A stretch of 64,000 nucleotides of DNA from Cristatella mucedo (taxonomy: Eukaryota > Bryozoa > Phylactolaemata > Cristatellidae), in assembly GCA_009760855.2 (NCBI GenBank), contig WPIO01000142.1, positions 271,501-335,500 on the forward strand, read 5' to 3'. Position 1 is the stretch's first letter. Each line of letters starts with the position of its first letter. The notes below the pieces were generated by a model that was not told where the DNA came from, did no database searches, and was given only the letters and a program-made list of their open reading frames with translations. Both the position numbers and the translations under genes were made by a program. This document shows positions 1 through 13,764 of the stretch, in pieces.

Positions 1-1485
1 GCCGAGGACGACACAAACATACAGGCTCGAATGCCGATTTTTTTTCGATTGGCAACATCGACAACTAGAACTAAGAAGCTTTAGTTTCACTGCCGAATGT
101 TAAAGTCAGTGTGAATGTTAAAGTCAGTGTGAATGTTAAAGTCGGTGTGAATGTTAAAGTCGGTGCGATGTTGCAACTGATGCACGGACTGCAATGTCTA
201 TTCGAAATTGCCGTTTTTCAGATTTCGCTAGTAGATGAGCCGGAGAGTATTTTCGTTATATGTCCACGCAAAGTTTTCATTCTTTGCAGTTTTGATGCAG
301 CTCATTTGCCTAAACTCAGGCAGGCAGCAGGTGCTTCTTCATCAGCCGGTCCTTGAGCAGCTGCGAGGGCGAAGACAATGCTCCTGTGACAGTGGCTCGT
401 GCAGAGGACGCGCTGTTGTTGTTTGAGCGAGTTGCTTGCTGCAGGAGCGCTGTTGCTCGTTACAGCGACCTGGCACTGGACGCTGTGCAAGAAATCCGCC
501 TGCCGGCAAAAGCCAAGGAGCAGCAGCAGTCCGAAAACAGGTCGGTGCACACACAGTCTGAGAGGCTGAAACTTCAGGCTTGATAGTGCAGTATAAACAG
601 CAGATCGGGGCTTCGGTCGAGTTAACTTTCGTCGTTAGCTGTCACGCTTACACGCTCTCAACCCATAGGCTGACATCGTCGGCCGAACAGAAGAGAGTAG
701 GCTGAGCGAGGTGACTTTTGACTGCCAGCCCGTTCAAGTGGCTGGCTTGCTATCGAGGGAAGGCTGCTCAGACCTTTGGCTGCCACTCATTGGCTGCTCG
801 CTCAGTCACCAGTAAATGCATCTGTTCGTGCTTGCTTTCTGTGCACTGCATTATGCAATGCAAATGCAATGTGATCGGACCCCTTCCGCTGGCAGCTGTA
901 ACCTGCCGGCAGACCTGCTGCCGGTGAATTCGCAGACGGTCCTGCAGTTGCTTTCAGTCTCCTATGAGGAGATAGCACACGAAGGCCAGTCGTTCATGGG
1001 CTCAGGTGCTGGACATACAGTTTGTTAAAAGGACACACCGTATATTCAAGTGGAAAAGGAAGTTGAAGGAATTTGGAGATAGGAAAACTTGCGGCACTGC
1101 ACTTTGCTCAGTCCCGAGGGGGAAAGCAGGAAATGCTCGACTAGCCAGTCGACTAACGTGTGTCAACATCATTTGCTCTTTGGGCAATACAGCAGCCAGT
1201 AATTGGGGGATATTGCATCGGCTGGGCTTCGTGAGTGATGCTTTCTACTACGATGGCTGCAGTTTGAATGCCAGGACTGGGGGGACGATGGGTAATGCCG
1301 AGAGATCAATTACATGCGTCAGAGGGGAGCGATTCAGTGAGTGAAGTCGAGACACGCAAGCCCACCCATGCATGCGTGCCTGCCTCCAGGGGCATCCATC
1401 AGCAGGATTTCTGTTGCGTTAAACGCTCAAATATCGCAGGCCAAGAGAAAAATGCTACGTGGTGACGTTGGAGCAAGCTGAATAA
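1..1485. other. Non-coding flank, no gene recognised
   Basis: Apart from the 18-bp tandem repeat at 95-166, no recognisable exon, RNA gene or mobile-element signature was seen. Confidence 0.5.
95..166 (+). repeat. 18-bp tandem repeat, four copies
   Basis: Unit GAATGTTAAAGTCAGTGT with A/G variants. Confidence 0.85.
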
Positions 1486-1633
1486 ACATAGATATAATTC
1501 ATTTGTATAGCGCCCCAGGAGAACTTAATCTCTATTCAGGTGCTTCACATATGCCTCGGGGCTCGAGCCCGCGACCTCAGCCAGACCTTGGTCGGGGCGA
1601 GCACCTTAACCGCTGGACCAAACCAGCTCGGCG
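1486..1633 (-). repeat. tRNA-derived SINE, family A
   Basis: On the minus strand an A-box-like TGGTCCAGCGGTTAAGG and a B-box-like GGGCTCGAGCCCC precede a tail (TTAAGTTCTCCTGGGGCGC in that orientation) that resembles the end of the LINE family. Confidence 0.7.
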
Positions 1634-1740
1634 CTGAACTCACACAGCAAGTGACCAAGAGGAAGCAGTCATAGCGACTCACTTCAAAACTGCGTGCAGG
1701 CATGTGAGCACGCGTGCGATGGTTCTATCATACAAATTGT

Positions 1741-2105
1741 GAGCTGATTGAACAGCCTCATTTGTATAGCAGCAGAAGAGCCTCATCGGCTATCATCACC
1801 ACCGCTTGCAGTTGGTAATAAAGGATCGCCCACTTCAGGATTCAAACCCGCGACCGACCTTGGACCCTTGACATCGATGCTGTCCGTGCAAGAATATCTG
1901 CCTCACCTCTGCTGCTCAATCCTCCCTCCGATCTGTCATCATTGGTAGATAGCTTCAACACGACACTAGCTGACACGCTAGACGAGTTTGCCCCTCTGAC
2001 AAAGCGCACTGTGCGCCAGGATTCAAACCCGCAACCGACCTTGGTCGTGAAGAGCCAACACCTTACCCTCTGGGCTATCACCTGTGGTACACAGGCCCAC
2101 AGGCA
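1741..2105 (-). repeat. SINE family B copies (minus strand)
   Basis: 1741-1875 carries the family tail in reverse (CACCGCTTGCAGTTGG) and a B box (GGATTCAAACCCGCGACC). A second head (GGATTCAAACCCGCAACC) lies at about 2020-2105. Confidence 0.55.
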
Positions 2106-2609
2106 GACAGACGGGTGGGGCACTTCAGCTTCAACCCGAAAGCTGATTGAAACGCTTGCTAAAACCTGAAAGCACACTGCTGCAAGGCAGCAGTAATGCA
2201 GCGTAACTCCGCAGGTCGGCCACGTGTGTCGTTAACATGCAGCTGGCCAGCAGCATTAATGCCCATATGGGACAAGAGCCAGGCCAGGCATTGACACTGC
2301 CTCAGCAACCTATGACAGCCAAGCGGCAGCAATGCAGCCTTGCCCTCTCTCCCTTTGTCTTGGGATTGGAACCAAGGCTGACCAATTAGAACATGCCGAT
2401 GCCCTCACCAGACTGCCTTATAGATTAACGATCCCTTCCCCCCCCCCCGAAGGTGACCCGCAAGTAGCATGCAGCCGGGAAAGCTAGCCCATAGCACTAC
2501 AATGACTGGCCTCCGGAACTACCCGGTAGAACCAAATGGGTCATTTCTGACTGGTGAGGTCACAAGACATAGACTGATATCAGAGGTGCCTCTTAAAAAG
2601 AAAAGAAAA

Positions 2610-2780
2610 CTAACTGATTTAACAGCCTATTTTTGTATATCGGTAAAAGAGCCTTAAAGGCTACCACAAATTATATTGCCTCCGCTTGTAGCGGCAATAA
2701 AGGATCCCCCCATTGCAGAATTCGAACCCACGACCTCGGGACTGAGGTCGTGATGAGCAACTGCCTTATCTAGTGTGCCC
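2610..2780 (-). repeat. SINE family B copy (minus strand)
   Basis: GATTTAACAGCCTATTTTTG ... CTCCGCTTGTAGCGG ... GAATTCGAACCCACGACC, the reverse of the family B consensus. Confidence 0.55.
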
Positions 2781-3344
2781 CTAGCAGCCAAAGTGTGTGC
2801 AAGCAAGGTGAACAAAGCATAATTGAACGACTAATATGCATATTTATTTTGACGAAAATGATGCATTTGGAGAGCCCTAGCACGGCCAAGCATTTAGGTA
2901 ATGTGAACACCAGTTTTGGGCTCAACAGCCAAAGTAGGTTATTTGAGTGAATTTACTTGAAATTATAGATTTTTTCATTGCAGCTACTCTTATTAAATAA
3001 CCTATAGCTACTGAGAGAATGCAACGAACGTATTACAGCTATCCAAATAAAACCTTAAAAAAATGTCTCAATTACTCAGTCACTAGAGCAGCCAGCAATG
3101 TTTTAAAATTATACAGCAGCCGAATCGGGAGGAATCCTGTGACAAAGACAACTTCGACATACCCAGTGAGTGGAAAGAAGAGTCGGCTCTTGATGATTGA
3201 AACAAAAGCGGCACCCACGCAGACGAGGGTGAAGACTTGGGCTCACAGGGCACCCAGGAAAGTGAGCCAGGACCCTACGACCTTTCAAGGGCCGAGTCAA
3301 GAGCAGGAGTGAAAAGCAGACCAGTAAATGGTGGCCGAGTGCTT

Positions 3345-3516
3345 ATATTACGGCCGCCGTGATAAACCAAGAGGTAATGTGTTCACTCTTCACGACCAAG
3401 GCAGTGGGTTCGGAACCTGCAGCGGGCAATGCTTTAATGCCAACTGCAAGCGGTGGTGATAGCCAGTGAGGCTCTTCTGCCACTACACAAATGAGGCTGC
3501 TAAATCAGCTAATATT
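3345..3516 (+). repeat. tRNA-derived SINE, family B
   Basis: B-box-like GGGTTCGGAACC and a tail GCCAACTGCAAGCGGTGGTG then GCTGCTAAATCAGCTAAT, shared with 57515-57690. Confidence 0.65.
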
Positions 3517-3519
3517 TTA

Positions 3520-6260
3520 ATGCCGACAGTTTGAAAGCACGGGCACAATAGTCACCTGTAAGCACAAACAAGGGCCGACATTTTTTACGCTCGCCGACGC
3601 ATAAAAACGAATAGTTCGCCGAGCGCGCGGCTCATCTCATAATCGACTGCTAGTTTATTGTGTCACGTGCAGCATTGCATCGAAGCAGGAGCTCGACGGC
3701 GGCAACTTGGCGGTGACGAACGGGTTGAATCTGTTGAGGACGATTGGAGCTTTTATAGTGGTATCAAATGCATGCAGAGCCAGTGGTGCAAGAAGGAAAG
3801 CAGCCCTTAAAGGAATCTCGGTCAACGAGCTGGGTGTATTGCCATTGTGCCGCCAAGCAATTACCTGCTTACTGAGCTACCCATTACAGAGTTCAACACA
3901 CCCGGTTTAAAGAGATCGCAAAGAGCCCGGGGATCGATATAAGATCCACAAGGTCAAGTCGTACTGAATCAGATAAGTTTGAGCAGGCGTCAGAAAGATC
4001 AAAGAACTTTTGTAGCAAACAGCTGTTACATGCATGCCCAGTGAAAATATTTCCGTTGACTAACAATTGCTACCAAGTACAGCTAGATGCCTCTTAACAG
4101 TTGCTACCAAGTACAGCTAGATGCCTCTGGAATTCGGACTCAAATGCTGGCTGGCGGTTCATGTCAATATAAAATACCTGTTATAACGGCTTCCCACCTA
4201 AGAGAAGTGACGAAACAAGTTCAACAAACCAGAGTTTGCCAGAGAACGTGGTGAGTCCTGAGCTGCTGCTTCCATACTACTTACTGCCTCAGCTGCTCTC
4301 ATGACTTGCTAAGCTTCCCACTTTCTCTTTGTTGCGTGAGATGATGTCTGTTGGCTACCGAATGCATATAGAAAGCCGCTTAGGCTGTGAGTGCGCTATA
4401 CAAAACTCTCCTGCATAGCACCCAAATAGTCTTTGTGGCTTTGTGGAGTTACAGGCAGATGCATTACATTGCTGTGTCTGATACACCGAGAACTTCAGTC
4501 TTCATTAAAGAAGCTGGCTCTGCCACCCTAAACCGAAAGAGCTATGGCCGATGAAAAAAGTAGTACTGAGAGGTGTGAGCATCAAAACCTCAGCTAAAAA
4601 CCGTAGTAATTGTTTTACATAGGAGTTTCTGTAGCTTAGGCTTCAAATTTATGGCTGATTAAATCTAAATTCGAATTTTGAGCCGTAAAGAAACAAATCT
4701 AGAAACAAGCCCAAAGTAACTCGCAATGACTTCTCCGTGGTTGCACCACAATACACTCGATTAACGTCTCACGTATTTTACTAAGTGGAAAGCTAAATGA
4801 TATCACTGTGTGTATTCACTCGGGTTAAAAAAAAGGCCAAGTCCTTAACCTAACCAGACTTCAGAAGCGTTCGGCAGCAATGGATAAAAAATTACCCCAT
4901 TCAGTCCTTCCAGCAGATGCACGTAAATCTAAAACAAAAGGCCGGGCCAGATCGCCTCGGAGTAGCTAATACGAATATAGCAGATAGTTAATCCATTACC
5001 TAAATACTAAATACGACCTAAATAGTTAACTATTTATATTATTATTATTACATATTACTCCAACTATTTATTAGTTTCGTTAAGGTGTCGTTTGCTCATA
5101 CACAGCAATGTCTGATCTACTATGGCACAGAGTTCATAGCAGGCTGTTCACCATGGTCGCTAGTGTATGTTTATATAAATAAACAAGTTTTTAGTTATCT
5201 TTTCCAAATTACCTAAATACTAAATACGACCTAAATAGTTAACCGTTAGACCTTAACTCTAAAACTCTAAAGCCAAAAACTCAAACCCCCAAAAGTACAA
5301 AATCTAACCAGTTAACTATGTGGTTTCCCTTTATACAAATAAAGATGGCCTCGATCACCGAAAAAGCCGACCTCGGACGTGTCTGCCGACGGTGAGTCGC
5401 TCTAGCCACCTCCCATAGCGCCGTCTACAAAATGTCCAGCGTCTTTGCCCAGGAGCCAGCACCTCAGGACCTGCATCGTGAGGTGCGAGTCCAGCAATAC
5501 GAGTCCTGCAATTGCAGGGCAATTCTTTCTTGCTTGTTCCAAGTGCCTGACTGATGGCTGCCAAGACTCGTTGGTCACTGTGGGAACACAGCTGTTTAAT
5601 CAGCCAATCGTAACTTTTTTTTAACCAGCGTTGGCTACCCGAAAGAGAAACGGCTTAAGGCTGTGTGTGCCAAAGGCAGATGGCCCGACAAGGCTCTACA
5701 GGGCAGCATACAAGTTAGCTGATCAAAGAGAAGTGCAGGAAGGGGAGCCCTTCAAGGAGGCTCATCACTCCTGATTTAATTGATAGGCTCAAAGCACTGG
5801 TAGATTTGTTTCGTATGTAAATATAGTAGCCATGTACGTAAGACGGCTCAGTCCAGATAATGGCCTGCCTCCAATTAATGTGCTGCCCTAGAGAGGCAGA
5901 ACGGCTATTCCGAGGCTGGCTGGATGGAAGAGGAAGGCAAGGCAGGCTGAGCAGCAAAAACTACGACGACCTCCGGCCGTGCCCGGTCGGGTTCGAGGTT
6001 TGGCCCCCGACGAATTTGTATGGCTACAAGCCTGGTCTTGACAATAAGGCGTACATCAGCACCATCCGAGACGGCAGTTCACAAGTAGGATGCTGCATAA
6101 AACCCACCAAAGACGAGGATCAATCAAACAAGGTAAAATAAGATGAGCTAAACTGTGTGGCCTCAATCGAGAGCGAGGGGGGATTGGGCCGAGCCTTCTG
6201 ATAAGCATTCACACTGTACAATAACTTAGGCAGGTAGTGCTTATTCGGTCAATGCAAGCG
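3520..6260. other. Non-coding region, no gene recognised
   Basis: Contains a 38-bp duplication (4060-4134) and a 36-bp segment (ATTACCTAAATACTAAATAC...) present at 4995-5030 and 5209-5245. The final WLS exon was sought here and not found. Confidence 0.45.
4060..4134 (+). repeat. Tandem duplication of about 38 bp
   Basis: TTGCTACCAAGTACAGCTAG then ATGCCTCT repeated with one spacer difference. Confidence 0.85.
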
Positions 6261-6261
6261 A

Positions 6262-6412
6262 AAGATGGTTTCTCCCAGTGGTTAAGGTGCTCGCTTCGAC
6301 CAAGGTCAAGGTGAATGAATCTGATGACCGATATCGTGGGTTCGAGTCATGTGGCAAATCTGAGTCGCCTAAATAGAGATCAGGTTCTCTTATGGTGCTA
6401 TACAAATGAATT
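6262..6412 (+). repeat. tRNA-derived SINE, family A
   Basis: A box CCCAGTGGTTAAGGTGCTCG, B box GGGTTCGAGTC, tail GGTTCTCTTATGGTGCTATA then CAAATGAATT. Same family as 1486-1633 and 57725-57876. Confidence 0.7.
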
Positions 6413-6751
6413 GTGCGTGTGCGTGCCTGCGTGCGTGTGTGTGATGACAAATTCTAGCAATACACATTTTTGTAATATCCTGTTTGTCCTTCGTGCAAGC
6501 TATTGATGTCCTAGATTCACATCTGCTATACATTACTTCTCTTGCCTCTTCTCTAACGGGCCAGCCACAGGCTGAGGCAAGGTCGGTGAGCTGTAGCAGA
6601 GCTGTAGGCCTTGCCGTTTGGGTTTAGTGCACCCTATATCTGCATTAAGGTGATGCCATCATAAAACGTGTGAATCTAGTTCCAGCTCAACCAAGCGACA
6701 AAATAGTCGACAGAGAAGCAAAGCGAAGATGCACAGCCAAGCGAATTATTC

Positions 6752-9700
6752 TCAATCTAAAATCTTACCGTTCTCGTCGGCCGAGGCGCCCGAACCCTTG
6801 TTCTTATGCGAAGGTGCATAGAAGGACAACATTACGGCCACGTAGATGTTCCACATTCCATAGACGCCTGTAAGTGGACAGAAGCCAATGTGGTGCTGAG
6901 GTGCCGAGTGCATCATTGAGTGCATATGCTGCCCATGTGCACGTGGTGTTGCTGACAGCCGGATGCTGCAGCATACAGCTGGGATAGTAATTGCAAGGAC
7001 ACGAATACACATGAGGAAATAATACTTTGTCCTACATGCAAGTTGATACTAAGTTAAACGTTAAAACATCTCTTTATATGTGCAACGAATTGTTCAGATA
7101 TCGCTATTACATTCTGCCATAGACGCCGTAGAAGAATTTGCTGCTGGCGGCTAGCCCCCTACCCCCAGTTTACCTAAGAACTCGACAACGACATTTAAGA
7201 TGGAGAAAAGGCAGGCAGGCAAAGCAAGTGAGAGAGGTCTGCAGTGCAGACGACGGCTTCGTTAGCAAGCTGCGCCAGCCCTGCCGACAGCTCAGCAGCA
7301 TCTAGTCTCACATTCTTCTCACAATTCGTTGTTTAGGCAAATGAAAGGCAATCATGTTGCAAACGCTTCATCAGACGGAAGACATGATGATGGTGTGAAT
7401 CATAAGACGAAACAAGGCAGTCCTCTGATTTATGTTTCACTACTGAACACAAGACCACTCTTTGCCTTATCAGCTGCCTAGCAGCAGCTATCTGGTCACA
7501 GCTGCTGCTGCTGCTGCAGCTGCTGTGGGACACCTACCAATCATGAAGGCACTCGTGTACTCGACGGCCAGATCTTCTTCCCACTTCCACTTGGCCTCGG
7601 CCAGCTGCCCCACGAGGTAAGAGGCAACGGTCATCATCGCGCAAATGACAGTTAGAACGAGTAAAAAGTTGAATCGATATATGATGCGCTGTAACACAAA
7701 CATTGTGAGCTCACAGCTGAGCCAGAAGCCCACTGACTCGCGAGCAACTAAGTCGTACGTACGTCCTATACACAATGGGCATGCTGCGCGATCTGTTGCA
7801 TCGGCATTCGTACGAGTGCGCTGCTGCTGCTGCTGCTTCAGGCAGCTTCATCTGCCACTTCTACCAGGAGGCGATAGCAGCGCCAACGAAATGTTGCCAA
7901 CGGACAGCAGACGTCTACAAACCTGGTAGTACAAGCGTCTGGCCTTGCTGAGAGTAGGCAACAGTGACCGATAGCGATACAAATTCCTGAAGACCTTGAC
8001 CACCATGACTAGCAACAAGAGCGAGTACACGATGCCAGCAGCCGATGCCACGCCTATGAAGGCAATCTGAGGTCATCGTGAGGACGATAGTCATAATAAT
8101 AATTGCAATCAAGTATTTTCACAGCGCCCTAAATGAACCAAATCCAAACCAATTTTTTGGGCACTTTTACAGGCTAGAGTCTATAATCTGATTTGTAATA
8201 AGAAATTGCACAATTGAAGCATGCGTGGTTTTATAAAGGACGATTCACGTGGACAAAGCACATTTCGTGATGAACAATTGGGTTTTTAGTTGTGCCGCAC
8301 GTGTAGGGGATGTTGTGGTGGCAGTCGGTGCACTAACTGAAACACAGTCTTCTAAATGTGCCACACGTTAGGGGATGTTGTGGTGGCAGTCGGTCCACTA
8401 ACTGAAACAGTCTTCTAAAGATTGAGTTAGATTAGATACAGATAGATAATCTAAGTTGTGGGCAAAGCAAAGAGAGGCTCAATGAGTAAGTATATCAGCT
8501 AGCAAGTTGGACCCAGAGAACGAAGGGATCTAAAACCAAGTCATTAAACCTCAAAGTCGAAGCAATGATTGATAAAGAGCATGTACAAACACAAGTGGGG
8601 TAATTTGGCAGTTGCTAAGATAACTGCCGAGTTTGCGTGATCAATAAGTGTCCTATTACACGGGCAGGAAGACCTGCATGGTGATAATGACAGATATTTT
8701 GAAATTAAGTCACAAATGCAAGGACAACTTGACAGTAATGCAATGCAATGTATCTTCGTCTGTAACTGCACAAAGCCATAAATACTATGTGAGTGCTATG
8801 CAGAAGAGTTTTGTATGGCGCACTCACAGCCTAAGCGGCTTTCGGTACGCATTCAGTAGCCAACAGACTTTGTTTCAGGCGACAAAGAGAAAGTGGGAAG
8901 CATAGCAGAGTCAGGAGAGCAGTTGAGGGAGTGAGTAGCGTGGAAGTAGCAGCTCAGGACAGCTGAAAAGGATGAGCCATAGTCGGCAGCAAGAGAGTAG
9001 TTGTCGTTGCGTAGCATGAGAGTAGTTGTCATTGCGTAGCAGGAGAGTAGTTTTCGTTGCGTAGCAGGAGAGTAGTTTTCGTTGCATAGCAGGAGAGTAG
9101 TTGTCGTTGCGTACGTTATTTAAGCAAGTCGAATGTTTTTGTAAAGACATCTGGCAGTAAGCACGCGTACTTGATCGGAAAGCTGGTGTGGTCAGCAAGC
9201 AAATGGTCATCGTGGAATAAAAACGCCGGAGCTCAGTGCAGAGAATTTCAGGCCGAGGTAATTTTGAGGGTGGGGAATCCCAGTTTCCGAGTGGCACGGG
9301 TTTACCCTTAACCAAGCGGTTGGTCTAGTTGTCGTCATTATCTGATAAAGTTGGCTGCCATCTTGGAGAAAATGTTGCAAAGCATGGCAAGCAACTCTGG
9401 AAATCTCTAGTCCATGGCGTTGGAAGGCACAGAAGGATCGAAGCACAGATAACAGCTCAGCGACTCAGCTTCGAAGCAGCACAGCATGCACAATAACAAT
9501 CGGTGACCCCGACCTTGGTCACGAACAAAGTGCAACGCAAGAAGACAGAAAAGGATACAGCCAGCTTGCTGCCAATAGTCGTAGACCATATGCTGTGGTA
9601 AGGATAAGCCAGCTGGACACCCCTGCAGAGCATTCACAGAACGAACCAAGGTAGAGGCACTGCTGGAGCGCTGATTCCAGCGTGCAATGCACGAACGAAA

Positions 9701-9975
9701 AACATATTATTAGCACATACTATAGCGCAAAGTTCGAGAAACCAAGCATGGCCTGACCTCTAAACGACTGAGAGTGGGCTCGTGAGGCAGTGCTGCACAT
9801 CCACAGCCATTGGCTAAATAGCATGTCAGTGAGCCTATACAGTGCACAGAGACTTGCAGCGATATGCATGTGTATATGATAAATAAAAACAAGCGACTTT
9901 CAGCTACTTGAGTGCAGCCTAACTGTGAGAATATTCCCAAGTGGCTCCAAATAATAAACAAAGGTACGAAAACTG

Positions 9976-10033
<58 letters not shown>

Positions 10034-13000
10034 TACACACACATCTTACCCTGCTGAGTAAGTTTAAAGCATGCCTCTCTTCTGGCCTTACTTTGAAAGA
10101 TCGACCAGGCAGACACGACTTGGTGGCCAGACGGACAAGCCGACAAACTGGCCCAGGAAGAGTAGAGGCAGCCATTTTCATTGCCGGCGTGCACCAGTCC
10201 AGTAAAAGAAGTTCAGCTAAATCGTCCCGGGCTCCAAGAGGGCGTATGTCATACCAACTTCCAGTCGGATGAATAAGTAACCTCAGCCAACAGGTGTGTG
10301 ACAACGCATCTCGATTATTGCAACTACCTTAATTCAGGATTCCTAGCCGGTGCCCTTGATCGTCTGCAATTAATCCAAATCTCGGCAGCTCGGTTGGTCA
10401 TTTGTCAACAGAGTATGTGCCACAGCACATCGTACTTCTGTCTGAGCTTCACTGGCTACCTATCAAGCATCGAAACGCCTTCAAACCCGAAGTCGGGCTC
10501 TCACTCCACCAACACATTAGACATCCATCAATTCCTTACATTAAACTTAAAAAAATATTTTATAGATAGGGCCTTCAGTTAGTATGCACCAAAAGTCTGG
10601 AGCTGGATTCTGGCTACGGTCACAAACTGCAACGACTTTGCATAATTTAGGTCAGGTAAAAATGTAGGCTCTTTGAGATCTGAGCATCTCTTCTGCTCAG
10701 CTTTCTCTCTTTGCTCCTGTGAAATTGACTTTTTTGTTACTGTGCGCTTTGGGTTTTTAGCTTGCCATGGTTCAGCACAGTTTACAAGACCGATGTCCTA
10801 CTGACCAATGCACAGAATGTCTACTTGCGTACTTTATCATGACGGCATAAGCATAATAACTGTGTGCTTTTGCATCCTTGCCTAAGCATGATGACTGCAT
10901 GTAACTAACCCCCGGTTATTGCTTTTTCTTACAGAGAGTTGTAAAGCACTTAGGGATTGAGTTCTCGTGGGGAGCAATACAATAAACCTATTATTATTAT
11001 TATTATACTTTTATTATTATTGTTATTAACAAGCATCAATGGCAACTGTGGTCACTAAGCAGATGGTTCCCATATCGTTTGGATTTATCACTCTCAAAGG
11101 GCAAGATTCATGGACAAAAAAAAAAGATACTGGAAGGGGCTGCAGCCCCATTAAAGGCAATCCAGAACCTGCACAATTCTCCTTAAGCTAAGCTGTGATG
11201 AGCCAGCCCAGCCCAGGCAAGGTCAAGGTCTAGATCTCCGAATAAACTCCTGACAATCCCTATGGGTGTAAGACCAGGGCCTTTTAGCAACAGCCATCCA
11301 GCTTGTTATAGTAAGTACAGGTCCCGAGGTAGTTGCATATGTGGCATAGAGCAATAAGCTATGGCTGGCACGACTTGCCTCTGGCCAATGCAGTCGTAAT
11401 TTTAGCTGCAGGGGACAACCCGACACTTGCTCCTCTCTGTCTACTGCTACAATTTCCATTTAGGCTCGTATAGGCATGCAGCTCATCGTAAACCTGACGG
11501 ACAACTCATCTAAACAGGGCGAACGTTGCCCCAGCAAGCCTGCCGACCATTTGAGCAACGACTGATCAGCCAAGTTGATATGCGTTGATGGTGTGTCCCA
11601 ATGGATGTTAGCAGGGCACAGCGATTGTAGACGAGCCTCTACTTCACACCGGGCTTCATTCCTGAGACAGACCACCAGCTCCACAATAGCGAAACCACCC
11701 TAACTGGAATTCATGCACAGGTCTTCAGCATCAAGCGAGCATTGTCAAGATATAAGCTGCCAAAAAGTGACAAACAAATGATGATTAATTCAAGGCACGG
11801 CATGGCACACCAATTTGAGTTTCGCTAGCACTACAAAAAAAAATCCCTACTGGACGGATGTCAGTAAATGAAAGGCCGGCCGGGGCTGCTGACCGCCGAG
11901 ACCTGAGGTGCAAGCTGAGGTGTCATGCTGGTGAGAAGTACTCAGCAAGTGCACCACCTGTGATTGCATGTGATTGCTCACAAAGCGTGATATGAACTTG
12001 AAAATGCACGTTGCAGCTCACTGGTTGCTTCTTCAGTCAAACTTTGGTGGTGCAACCACCAAAGTTTGACGGATTTTTTGGAGTTTGTATTTGCTAAAAA
12101 TCTCCATGGTATAGGCAGAAATACAAGCAGTTAAGAACGTTAAGGCAGTGCCAAAGAATGCATGACTACACTAACATCTTACCTGACGTTTGTTTAAGAC
12201 CCCACACACCTCGTGATGGATGTGGCTGAGAAAATGGCTTAGAACTTAAGTGGTAGGTGAGCTTCAGCAGCAAATTTCATCATTCGAACCTTAATTTGTT
12301 TTGGACAACACGGAGCCAATCATTACTCAAAAATCCCACATGCAGCAATTTGTTAAGCTCCAAACTCATACTCGATATCGGCGCCTACATTTTCAGCTTT
12401 CAGCAAATGATGGCAGTGGTATTTACTTGAGAACACTAATAACAATAATAATAAGAGACTTGTATAGTATTCTAAGAGAGCTGAATCTCTTTCTAGGCAT
12501 TTTACATATGCTGCAAAGAAGGCGTGCCAATTGATTAGTGATAATGTGTGCAGTGTCGGCATGCGTAAGCACACGGGGCAATTGACATGGACCCAGTTAG
12601 AATTATGAGGAGGAGGTACGTTTCAGCTTCCTTTTGATGTCGTCAAGTAGATGTTGTGACGCCAGTCGGGAGTGAGCTCTAGGCTTCGGGAGCATACTAA
12701 CTAAAGGTACGATCTCCAAAGGATTTAAAGTTGGTAATAGGACAGTGTTAGAACTTGACACGACTTGCACAAAATGCATTCAACGCTACCAAATCGCATC
12801 AGCAACAGACAGAGCAGGACTGAGACAAGTGTAATGCACTATCGGCGGTTGACGGCTTAAAAGCGGTCATGCACACTAAGTGACGACAACTCTGACAGCA
12901 GGAGTAGAGCTTAAAAAATGCTTTTTGAACTAGTATGACTAATTGTTGTCGAAGTGCTTGGAAGCAGGCAAGCATGGAGGCTATACAAGCATGTCTTACA

Positions 13001-13673
13001 ATCATCGAGAATGTTCGATGGCTGCCTTCAATCATTGCAAAGATTGCCATCACAATAATACGACTAGGAAACTTCGAGTGGCAGACATGCTTTTCTTATT
13101 AAGGCCAGTCAGGCAGCAGGTTAGAGCCCCTGGCTGGCAGATAGCCAATAACGTCCAGGGACAGCTAAGGTCGAGCAGAGCGGCAGCAAAAAAGCTCGTG
13201 AAGAAGCTGACCAAAGCAAAAGAAGCCATGCTGAAGCACCAAAGATGCTAGTGATCGCTATTGGGAATACGAAAAACACTGTTCTACACTTGCTTTCCAG
13301 TTAGCCCCAAATTTTCACGATGCTTGAGGCAACTGAAGCGGTTGACGCAGTGCCAAATGGCCGAATCCTAAATGCCGGGTGTCGACAGTGGCAGCCATCA
13401 CCACAAATCAGGAAGTTGGCCGAGGCTGGGCACTCGGCTTACCTCTCGCAGAGTTCGAAAATAAGAAGGCATGCACTGCCCACAATGACGGCAGTTACGT
13501 GCTTGTAGTAATGTTGAAATGTACTCCTCTTCGTGTCATCCTAGATATAGCAAGTGTGATAAAAAAAAGGGAGTCATGAACCAGTAGCTTGCATGTCACT
13601 CATAGTCACACGAATCCTGTGCATTAAAAGCAAAGAAAACCCTGTCTGAGCAGAAGTAATAGGGAGACAGCAG

Positions 13674-13764
<91 letters not shown>

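Noticed and set aside
1486-1633. Genuine tRNA gene
   Set aside because: A- and B-box-like sequences are present but no complete cloverleaf, and the unit recurs with a LINE-like tail: a SINE.
8990-9113. Possible CRISPR-like array
   Set aside because: Contiguous tandem units without spacers in a eukaryotic intron; a minisatellite.
9519-9649. Candidate missing WLS exon with YWQQAG
   Set aside because: Superficial likeness to YWKQVG only; the true counterpart (YYKHVT...LIFELCER) is at 13443-13540 with good splice sites.
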